Below, piece by piece: positions 24,314 through 36,300 of a DNA stretch of 64,000 nt; position 1 is the stretch's first letter, and every line of letters starts with the position of its first letter. The notes below the pieces were generated by a model. The model did no database searches. It had not been told where the DNA came from and worked only from the letters and a program-made list of their open reading frames with translations. The DNA comes from Lophius americanus (lineage: Eukaryota > Chordata > Actinopteri > Lophiiformes > Lophiidae): contig JBBDHG010000009.1 of assembly GCA_037951165.1 (NCBI GenBank), positions 6,537,001 through 6,601,000 on the forward strand. Direction: 5' to 3'. A program made the position numbers and the translations under genes.

Positions 24314-27300
24314 CAAGACCTGTCCCTGTGTGGTGGTGCAGTTGAAGGCCAGGTTCTGAGCTTCCAGGTCGCAATCTATTGCCAGACGGTGGAGAATCAA
24401 CGCTATGTACGGCGATGGAGCGAGGGGGTCTTGCTGCTCCCACACACACACAAACAAACAGGTCATGCCAAAACACCGAGTATCTACGACCACAGTTATC
24501 ATGTGTCATGCTTTTTTTGCTCTCCTCACCTGGCTCTGGATGCTGCGCATGTTCACTAGATGGAAGTCACAGGGTAGGATGGACTTGAGGGGGGCAAAGG
24601 TCTGCAGAGGAGGGATGCCGCGCCTTTTGGGGAGGACAGGCAGCGCCATGGCCTCGTGGTTCAGAAAGGCATTGGTCATGTGACTGAGTATAGATGGGAA
24701 GCTATTTGTTGGACTATCCATCATCTGTAGGAGGGCAGAAACATATTTCAGGACAGTGGCAGTATGACAACATCAGCGATCAGTGTTTATTACTGCACAA
24801 CATATGGAACTGGTTCTAATCACTATGGGGTCTATTTCAATTCTAATCCAGACAGAGTGCTAATCGATCCATGTTGGCCTCTTACAACACAATGCTGTAT
24901 ATGCAGTTTTATAATTCAGGTCTGTGGTAAAACTGCTCTCAGTAATTGGGATTAAGTTGCAACAAACCAATAGCGTCCATTCTGCCAATGGGTTTTACTC
25001 TAGTTGATAAATGCTACAAATGTTACTTTCAGTGGCGCTGTCATAAAGATGGACCGGTTTGGAAATCGCTATCAGGAGGAGGAATGCAAAAAAAAAAAGA
25101 AAAAAGCCACAGGACAGATTACTTTGCTGACTATCTAGCGTCCCTACTGTTTCCACAGCAACATTACCTCATGAAATCTGCTACTAAAGATTTTGGAGAG
25201 GACAGAATGAAAGTTGGAGGAGAGTTTGGCAAAGATGCCATCATGCTGAGTAATGAAGCAGAAAAAGAAAAAGGAGAGCAAAGGGAAAGGATGGGATGAC
25301 AAAAGCACGGATGGGGTGTTAATTTGTGGTGCAAAATATAAAGAAAGGCGTTAATGAACACAGCATGAAGGACAGAGTGCTCTTATATTCTACCGATTTG
25401 ATTGATTTAGTGCCACAGTGTCAGATGTTGGGAGCATGAACTTCAACTTTACTCGCCCAAACACCACAACCACCCTCGCCAACATTCCTGCTTACCTTGT
25501 TGCCGGTGGATCTCTTCTCCAGCAGCAGTCGGAAGCGGTTGCTCGTCTTTTTGTTGTCCTTCAGGCCTTGACCCAGCCCACGGTTGTCATCCTGCATCAG
25601 CCGTCTGTCCATGATCACTTCAAGCTGGCCTGAGGGAGGAGCAACATAACAGCCTTCGAACAAAACTGCTGTAGGGAACATTCAGCCATCATTAGCCAGT
25701 CTCCCTTTACAAAGGCATCCGACACTCGCATAAGTACGATAACAGGATTAGCTCGATGCAATAACATGAAAGAATGAACCGTCTGCCTCTCTTAAATGTT
25801 CTTCCTAGAGATGAGGGAGAGGAATACAGCAAAATAATGGAAGTGCATTTTAGGAAAAAAAGTTGAATGCCCTTTCTGACATTACCCTCCCCATTTATTC
25901 AGGGTTTCAGACCAGCACTACAATTACACTGGTTTGTGGTCCCTATGTGGCTGAGTTAAATAAAATAACATTTAATATGACATATAAATATAGACCCGTC
26001 TCCAGGCTGCTGACTCCAAGAGATTGAGCTGTGTGCAGCGTGAGGCGGTAATGGCTATCCTGGATGTACGCCTGACTAGGCATGGGATAGAAGCTGGCCT
26101 GCAGGGGGAGCTTCTGGTAGTGGCGACGAGGTTGCATCTGCATGAAGTGGTCAAACAGAGTGACATCTATGATTGACCACAGTCTATAATCTCATAATCT
26201 TTATGTATACATACATACATATACATATACATATATATATATCCTTGATATTTACACTACACAACTATCCTCTGAAATATATTCTAGGTGCAATTCAATT
26301 TATTGCTTTTTTAGCATATTTATGTTCATTGTTTATAGTCATTATTTCTAGCGTAACGGTGAAATTATCCTCATTGTAATTTTCTCATCTACTGCGAAGT
26401 GGGACTGACCTGGAAACCATTGAGATCTGTGTAAAAGACATCTCCACTCTGGATTTCGGTGACCAGCCGCATTGCCAGCTCCTTATTAGTCTGGTCTCTG
26501 ATGTCAACCATGGTGGTGATTTCCACAGACATCCCATCCAACCCTTCAAATTCAGAATCATTAAGCTGCAAACTCTGGTAAAACGACAGGAAACTGATCT
26601 AAGAATTCTCCTGACAAATGCTATTTTGCGTCAGTGTGCTTAAAAACAGTGACCCTGATTGGAGACTGTCGCACACATCTGTCCTTACTACTATCATATA
26701 CTAAGTTTATGTAATTATGGTGCAGCGTTTATTACCCGGCACATTGTGTATGCAAATCGTCTGCTGGAAATGTTGGTAGTGTACCACCACCTCCGAGAAG
26801 AGAGGCCCCTCCACAACTCGCACTACGGGAGGCTCTTTCTGGTTGTAGGGCTGAAAGAGCAAAGAGAGAAAACAGAGTTGTGAATGGTGATAGAAATGTG
26901 ACAGGATGAATAATGGAAAGAGAAATAGACAGAGCCCTCAGCTTTGGAGGTGACTATCTACAGCATGAGATTGAAACTCTTCAATCATAAAACATGACAC
27001 GGCACTCTATCTGCCTGTCTCTGCCCCGAGCACACCAGAAAGATGCAACAGCTCAATACACAAGGAAGATTCTATTAAAGCCCTCTGAGAGGCAAGTAAA
27101 CATCTGACACACAACTGAGGATATACCTTTGCTTTGCCATCAGGTAGGAAGAGGTAAGCGCCACTTTTATCTTTGGAAGTACGAGTGCCGTAGACCAAGA
27201 ACTGCATCTGAACCTTCACTTCCTGAGGATCATCCTTAAGCTTGATACTCTGCAGACAAAGAATCCACGTAAGAGGGAGGATGCACAGTGGGAAAAAGAA

Positions 27301-30300
27301 GGATTGAAAGAAATATATGAAAGGGAGTTTGAGTAGCATGAAGTGTGAAACATGCTGTGTTTACTTTGAAAAAACAGTTGGGGTTTATTTGGAACTGATG
27401 TTCATGGCCTTTTTTCCCCTCAGAGATCAAAGTTAAAAACAGACTAGCCTTCATCCAGATATAGATATATATTGGAGTCGAGGAAATGCAAACCTCCAGC
27501 AGGCCGGTGATTCCAGAGAATCCCAGTGTGAGGGACTGGCTGCTGATGTAGAAGGTCTGAGAGTCAGACTGCTGGGAGCGGACAGGAAGTGGGTTGGCAG
27601 CTCGAGCAGTGTTACCCCGACCGGGTAGCCTGAGAAGTGTCTCGGAGCAGAGTGTCATGGGTGAGTCAGGAGACTCATAAAGATGGAACACGGCCAGACC
27701 CAAAGGTGGTAGACGCACCATGAATGTTGCCTGAAAGGAGAGTATCAGAATGGTTGGGCTGTTAGCATCAAAAACACTCAAAAAACATGTATTTTATCTG
27801 GCATGAATTTCCTTGCAAATATGAGTGTTGATTATAAAACATCCATTATGAGTTAAAAGCATTTACACATTAGCAGCAGTGTGCTGTAATTAGGTCGAGA
27901 TGAAAGATGGCATCATTGATACTGGATTTTTCATTTAGCTGTTTTACTTTCTGTGGGGAGAATTCCATTTTGGCATAACAAATCACTCTGGAGTGAAGTT
28001 ATTTTACTACTGCAGTATCACAAACACAATCTGTGCTGTTTCAATTTGGGGGTTTCTATGTGTTTGAGAAAAACTGAAAGAGAACTCATCTGTTCTGTTG
28101 CTTGCCTTCAAGTAAAGCTTAAAGGAAAGAAAAAAGCCAGATACCTATTAGTCGGAGGCCTTTCTATTTGTTATTTTATTTAGTTTGAAGATTTTGTACT
28201 TTTACTTTCAGCATATATGTTCTGTTGGCAAAGACTTTAGTTAAAAGTGACACAATTCTTACCCTCAAACATAAATTTGAGCCTCAATGTGTTTAATGTC
28301 CGACTCGGGGACCCATTAGATGATGAGTGTCTGTCTAATGTTATCGAGTCTGTTGTCCAATGAAGTCAATTATCATTGATTTTTGAGGCAGCTGTGCCTA
28401 AACCCCAATGTGCTGGCCCGGCCACTTCACAGGCAGCTGCCCACTACTCCTCAGGGACGGGTGGAATGCAGAGAACTGATTTCAGTGTGAAATGTATGAA
28501 TGTATATGATAATAAAAGGTATACATTATAATTATCTCTGAACAATAGCACCTGTCAGTGAGTGAATATACAGTATTAGGTAGCAAGTAAAAATGTGCAG
28601 TGAAGGCTAAAATTGTGATGGCAACATGGCTGGGTCAGAGCATCTCCAAAACTCCCAGTCTGCAATCGTTAGTAACATCCAAAACGCTTCGCCCACACAG
28701 AATCATGCCAGGGTTTTGCGTTTTACAAAGGTGAAACGCAAAACTTGATGTAATTTTACAACCAAATATGAGGCAGTTTGGCAAAATTCACAAAGATCTC
28801 TTGGGAGTTCAATGTATGCAGTAGTTTGCCTGAAGACAGCATCAAGACTTTATTCCACATTTAACAAGTAACTACTGATGTTATACTGAGCAGAATACAA
28901 TTGTTTGTGTAGCAACAAGATTTAGCAGATCTAGCATAGACCCTGGTGTAGTAGCAGTAGCAGAGTGTAAGGAATTCTTACCTCAAAGACCTCTGCACTC
29001 ATTTGGGTTGCTGAGCTCCACTGAGCACTCAGCTGCACCGGGAGTGTCTGTCCATCCTCAGTAAGTACCCGCACCTTCAGCGTGTTGACCAAAACAGTCA
29101 CCACACACAGTCGCTCCTGCTCCAAGGGGTTGAACAGAACCACGTACCTGAAAGAGAAAGAGTGAAAGAAATGTCACATGTGTGGTAGAGGAGTGTCTGA
29201 GGGAGGAGGTAAAAAGAAATGACAGGAGTGGGGGGATGCTGATGATACCTAGGCCCTGCTGGGTCCAACTCGATTAAAGTTCGCTGAGGTAGTGAGTCTT
29301 GAGTAGCACGTCTGTCATCCTGAAAAATTAAAAACAAAACAGAATATAAACAGAATTATTTACACAAGAACCAAAATATACAGGCCTCATTGTTTCCCCT
29401 TACCGTCTCCAGGAAGGGCTCTGTTTGATAGAAGCGATAAAACTCTTTCTTCTTCATCACCAGGAAATGAGCAGCATTAATGATTACTCTCTTCAGACCA
29501 ATGAGTGAACGCAATAATCTAGGAAGGAGGAATCAAAGTTTCAAGATTATTTTTTTCTTCTAAATGTTTAATGGAACAAATAAAAAATGAAAAACCCACA
29601 GAGGGGATAAGAAAGGATATACAGTTTTTCTAGTTTATATGAATTTCGTGTATAAAAAATGTTTTCTGTTCAATACATACTGTGGGTTCTTCAATAATCC
29701 TCGGACCCTTACTCACTTGGTGCCATAGTCGATGACCACGTTTTCCTTTGCTGTGCCAGTAATGGCATCATGATGTTGGAACAGAGCGACAGTACGCCTT
29801 GCATCAACCAAAAGGGAATAATCTGAGACAGGGTATCGCCCTTCCATTCCAGAATGTCGAGCGTTTGCAACAGCCAGGCTGTAAAGGATCTCTGCCCCCC
29901 TAAAAAAGAGAGCGTTAGTAAAGAAGATGTAATTGCTTAATTTAGTCAGCAATGGTTGGGTTCAAATTGTTAAGCTGTCTTAGTATGGCTAGGAAAACTT
30001 TACTTAAGAATTTAATCCAGCTATATGCCAAGTTCAGGCCAATTTATCTTACTCTTCTGAGCAACAAAATTGGTCAAATTTAGGAATTTTACAGTTGTCT
30101 AAAAAAATGTTCATACATTTGTGAGAGTTTGAGGTAACAAAACAGTATATAAACAAAGAAGCTTTTGATGTCTCATTTTGTAATTTTGAAACCATCTCCG
30201 AATCAGGCATATAAATCTCGGCGTTCCTTAAACTACAAACAGCACAGGAAAGGTTTACAAAGCACACCTCAATGCATATGAAAAGTTTAATTTTTGATTA

Positions 30301-33300
30301 CAGAAATGCTGTGATATAAGATCACACCTCTTCAGCTAGTAGAACTCATAGTAGTAGAATCATTCTCTGCCCTAGAAGTACAGGCCTAAAAACAGAAATC
30401 TTTTCTATTAAAACATTGCAGATTTTAGTTGTCGGTTGTCAGTGAAGTGTGATTAAATATCACCCACCTCAGATGTGACTCTATAACCCGGTCCAGGCTC
30501 TTGTAAAAGGGACGAGACGTAAAATAACCAGTCCAGTAGTGGTCCTCACGATCTGCATAGGCAAAGAAATCGCCACTTAGCACTGGGTAGCCACCGGGTC
30601 TGGATCCTTGGGCCACTCCGTTCGCTTTGTATACAGCGTTGAAGTAGTCAGTGAGAGTCCCAAACTGAGCCTGAGGAGCCAGACAGACGACATAAAACAA
30701 GTTCTTTACTCTAGCACAGCTAATGGGAAAGACTTCTCAGTATTATGACAACTCTTAAAAAAAAATAAAAAATCTGTGCCATTCGTAACACACACACACA
30801 TTCATTGAGTTGTGACAGACTCTTTGTTCTGTCACCAAGTTTAAGTGTCACTGCGAGAAATCTTTACCAGAGGAAAGGCTGAACTGAGAAGTTCAAACAC
30901 AGTGAAAAAGACAATGCTGTGACAGTTAACAAATTATTTTCTCACTTGTACATGTAGCTCCGGTTGAGAATTCATGTAGTCAAACAGCTTCTGGTAGTTG
31001 GTGTACTGTTGATCCCACTCAAGGGCCTTGTCGTAGCGGAAGTCATCTCCCAGAGGGACAAGAAGTACCTTACTGCGGTAAAGTTTAGACTTTTTACGGT
31101 ATTGATCCAGGAGAAGGTTTGCCCTGATAGAGAAAGAGAAGGAAATAAGGGGGGAGGAACTAAATGGACACATTTGTTGGCATCCAAACTGCAAAGTATT
31201 ATTTTAAAACATATTAATTCTTTAAAAAAGATTAGTGCTAGTTAGTAATTCATCTCCTCAATATTTTACTAATCCATCAATTCTTTGGTTGGTAAGACAT
31301 TTCCTAAAATAACACCAGACATGTTGGATTGTCTTGTCATGTAATTATAGCATCATATTAGATAAAGAAAACCAGCTATTCCTCATATTTGAGAAACTGG
31401 AGGATTAGAATATGTGGTTTTGTTTGATTAATGATGACTTAAATCATCATCAAGATAGCTGCACATGCAATACGTATCAATTCTAATATGCACCAATGCC
31501 ATGCATCAGCAACATTGAATTAAATAATCATTAATGATGATTTTTTTTATTTTATTTTATCCAACCAGGGAAGTCTCAGATTAAATTTTTCTTTGAAAGA
31601 GCATCCTGGCTAAGACAGGCAGCAGCAAACATGGAAAGTATGACAAATACAGATACATAAATGTAGACTTACAGAGAAAGTCACAAATCCAAACAAGTTT
31701 AAAGCAGTCGTTATCAAAATGAATCATCCACATTTGTCAAAAGACATGAATTTAAGTGCTCAGGAGAGTTAAATGTATCAGTCAAATCACTTACGGACAA
31801 GTGTTCCAGCATCTCATTCTTTTAAGACGGATTTGTAATGATTCATTAAGACCAGTCACTGAGACTACGGTCATTTTGCAAAAGCTTACAGGCAGAGGGA
31901 GCAGCAAACTTTCACAACCTTTTTCTCTGGTTAGTTTGGACTGCATGCATGTATAAAATAGCACCATAGTCAAGCACAGACAGACATAAAATTAAGTGGT
32001 ATTAAAAAGAAAGTCTTTCTGGGCTTAAAGGAAGTGAAAAGTAAAAAAATATATAAAAAACTAATTTCTATTTAATGTTTTATCCAAATTCTGAATGTGA
32101 GAGGCAGATTAGAATCATTGATTACAAAACATAGATATTTGTATGTAGACACAAATTCAAGCTTCAAGCCCTGAGGAGTGGAGATTGCTCGAAAATAAAG
32201 TAATTTAGATTTTTCATTTGTATTGCACAACAACCTGAATTTAGTTTTCTCAGCATTAGAACCTAGGTTTTAAGTTAAACAACTTACATTGTAATGTATT
32301 CAAAGAGACTTGTAGGTGATTTGAGAGCCTGGTTCAGTATGGATGCAGAGGTCTATAATACATTGTCAACAGCATATAAGTGAAAGTATGCATTGGTAGC
32401 ATTTGAGATCCTGGAAGAACAGATATTCAACAGTCCTTCTCTTAGAGCAGGAGTGTCAAACTCAATCCCAGAGGGGACCAAAAATTAAAGATCGAGACCA
32501 CATGAAGGACCGAACAGGACTCAAGTTGGCCATGTTTAATCTGAAGTACTATGACAATTCCATTCTTGTTTAATTTGCTCATTCTATAATATTATGAACA
32601 CTCCAAAAGAATAGAAAACACTCAAATTATAGATTAAATTCAAAATAGATGAGCATAACTCATTTTTATGTCTCTCTCTCCATCAGCAGAGTTTCACAGA
32701 ATAATTTCCAATGAAACATTTTTATTCACAGGTATTAATAACAGCCTTATAACTTTATTTTTCAAGTTACAATGTAAATCTTAAAAGAATTAGTTTTTTT
32801 TTTTAAAACAATATCAACAAGAAATAACTTAAAATGAACCTTGGTAACTGGCTGGGCTGATTTAGCCATTCTCCTGTCTGCCATACTAAAACAGTTAAAG
32901 AAGACTGTTGTTCTTTGAAACTGTTCCTGCAGTCAGGAGCAGCAGCTGCTTCTCAGAAAACAGTAAGGTTAATGAATAGCCTCCAGGTGCATTTCACATA
33001 AATGTAGAAACAACACATAAATGTATGCAACTTGTATATGAAATTAGTTTTCTTGTTTTAAATACAATAGCCCTGTCACAGCTTGAACGGCTGGAGCACG
33101 TGAATGCGCTTGGCCAGTTAATTAAAAAGTGTTCTCTATTTAGGCCTATTAATACACACCCGCACTTACTAATATATTCATATATATTTATTATTTGTGG
33201 ATTAAACTTTTTCTCTCATCTATATCTCCTCCTGGGCTCCGTAGCATCTCCTCTAAGGATTACCCCAAAATTATCAGAGTGACTGGATAAACACCGATAT

Positions 33301-36300
33301 CTGACAACAGATTAGCAGGGAGAAGCACTGGCGCTCGATTGACGCGCCGGCTATCATGCCTTCCGCGGTTTGGATCATCAGTCGTGTTTGCTATATATTA
33401 GCGGGCAGTTATTATAAAAATTTGATCGTTGACTTGGCCGGACATAATTGTTGTGTGGGCCAGATGTGGGCGGCAAGCCTTGAGTTTGAGAGATGTTGCC
33501 TTAAATTTGTTCACCAAGACAAAGTCAGGATAGAAATACATGTAGCCACTTCCAGTGTGTAGAAAGTCTCACCTCTCTGCTACATTTGCCTCCACTACAG
33601 CTTTCGGTGGAACCTTCCAGGGACAGTTGATCCGTCCACCTGGTAATCTCTTGAAATCAAACTGGCAACAGATCTTTGGGTCAGGTCCACAAGTGTGAGG
33701 CACGTCATAGCTATAGAATGGCATCATGTGGCAAAAGATGTCTGTGCTCGATCCTGTGTCTGTTAAAGTAGGAAAGTAAAAATCAAAACATCAACTACAA
33801 AGACATCCGTTGTTGACAGTAGCACCAAAATACCAGAGTAAGATAAAGAAATTTCTATGTTCTGCTATGATAATAGAATTAGAGATGCACCAATCGGTCG
33901 GCACCAGGAGGCTTATTTTGATATGATCAGTGACTGGCCAAGACTATTTAAATCATTGATCGGATTCGACGCACCTCTAGATAGAATGTGTGATCATAAA
34001 TACAGCCGTTGCTGTCTTCACAAAAGCATATCTCAGAGATCTGTCAACAATCCTTTTCATAAACTAAATGCTTAAATACCGCATATCTTTTTATTAAGAA
34101 TAAATTAACTGTAGATATTGAGCAGACGTTCATTTCATTCAGTCAAAATTAGAATGATTGGCCATCCAAGACTAGAACGGACATAATAAAGTGGCATAGC
34201 CACTCTCCAATGAGCTAGAGAATAGAGAAAAGTACATGAATCAGGGGCATTGGTGCCTTTGGTCAACTCACCCCAGGCTTGCCTCCACATGAACTCCAGG
34301 CTGCGGGTGGAGGCAAAGTGTTTTTTGATAGAGTAGTGGACCCTCTGGATGAGCATGCTAGTCAGGTTGGCCCTCTTCAGCAGATAGGGCATCGTAGCAC
34401 TGTGGCCAAAAGGGTCTACCGCCCACCCACTGTTAGGAGTTATACCTGTTAGCGCAAGAGGATACAGGTTTTTTTTGCTCAGATAAGGGAAGGGAAAATC
34501 ATGTTTGAAAATCACTGAAAGTGGTAAAAAGTGGTTTACTCTACTACTTTACCCTTTGCCCCACTTGTTTCTGAAGTCTTTTCATTATGTTATGTCTGAC
34601 AAATGTTTGTGCAGTATTCTGTCTGAAGGACAAGATAGTCTGACCTGGTAGATTGGCTTACAATGTAAGCTAATCTATCATGTCATTGTAATATTGGTCC
34701 TGCTCAAATCTGCATAGCAAGATTCTGGGATGAAACTCGCACCTGAGCGTGCCAGTATCTCCTCGGTAATAACAGATCCGTCTATAATAAACCCTTATAT
34801 CTAAACAACTATCTAGACAACTGAGACTCTTCAAGTTAATTCCTTTTCCTCAAATGATAGAGAATAGATTTTGCTTCGTCACCCAGTGAGAGAGACATCA
34901 CTCGCTGAATGTGGTTGAAACTACTAGTATGGCTTTTATTATAAAGATATAGAAAGGAATAGTCACAAAATTTCATGAAAGAGATGAAAGTTCCATAAAT
35001 AGTTATGCGTTATTCATGATAATATAAATGAAAAGGCTTTGACTAAGAAGTCACTTCTGATTGGATGTGTACCCAGATTTCTCTCCAGCCACTGATGTCC
35101 TTCTATGAGTTGGTCTATCATAGCGAAGTAGTGAACATTGGCTTCATCTGTCATCACCCAGCCTCCTGTCACAATCTCCAGCTGTCCTCCAAGGATCAGC
35201 CTGTTGAACAGAGAGGATTAGGAAGTGTAAGGATAATCCAGCCCTTGCAAGAGACAGTCACATAAACCAGATAATAAGTTATTCTCAGCACAACTGTTCA
35301 CATCATTACATGATAGCAAAATATTTTATTTAGGACCAATAAGCATTACTGGAATCTCAAATATTCTCTGGTCGATCTAACACTGACTTCCTTGATCACT
35401 TTCAAATTTTGGATTAAAATGAACCATGGTATGGATCGTTAAGTGTAATATCACTTTTTAGGTCAAGACTTTTGGATCTATTAGAGGAAGTTACAGCAGG
35501 TGGTTGCCATACAGAAAAGACAAATTCAACATTGTTCTTTCTTTCTCCACTTAAAAAGAAAAGGCTATCTGCTAGTGGTCACATTTGCCAGGAGCCACAC
35601 GATGTGAGGTTGTCACCATACTTAAGCTATGTCATATAAGCGGCTTTAGCTCAGGGGGTAGAGCAGCCGTTACTCAATCAGGAGACCAGGGTTGAGCCCA
35701 GACCCTGACACAACAAGCTGTGGGTCCTTGAGCATGGTCCTGAAACCTCAACTCCCCAGGGGCTTCACGGGAGCCGCCCACTGCTCCCTCAGGGATGGGT
35801 TAAATATAAAGTTAAATTTCATGTCATTGTACTGTATGTATGTACTGTGTAAGGTGATAAATAAAATAATGATTATTATTATTATATAAGTCAGATATAT
35901 TAGTTCTAAACTGGATGATCAAGCCATGAGGGGATACCTGTTAATACAGATATTTAGAACAAAATGTATTTTTCAGAAAGAAATAGATGCGGCCTCTTCA
36001 GCAACTGCTAAATCTGAAAGCAAGTCTCTTGTTTGGAGAACATAAGACAAACGTCTACAGTCCTCTCTGAGATGATCGACTGTCATAATCACATACTGTA
36101 TGAATCCACCACATGTGACACCTATGCATTGTGAGTTTATCTTTTGCACTTACAACATTTATGGTATTTACACTTCGCTTTCAGTGAAAAAAAAAAAAAA
36201 TCCCAAGAGTCACATAGCTTTGTTCCAGTATATTGAGCAGATAACACAAGCCTGGTTGTAGGTCTTTGCACATGAAGAAGGTGATAGACTGTTGTTTTTC

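Noticed and set aside
24234..24509. Minus-strand frames running through His-Thr repeats
   Set aside because: Only 24320-24433 is coding (man2a2 exon); the rest is translated microsatellite.
26389..26580. Longer version of a man2a2 exon starting at an upstream acceptor
   Set aside because: Phase 0 extension adds residues absent from the family and does not join in phase to the donor at 26736; the acceptor giving start 26543 restores exact alignment.
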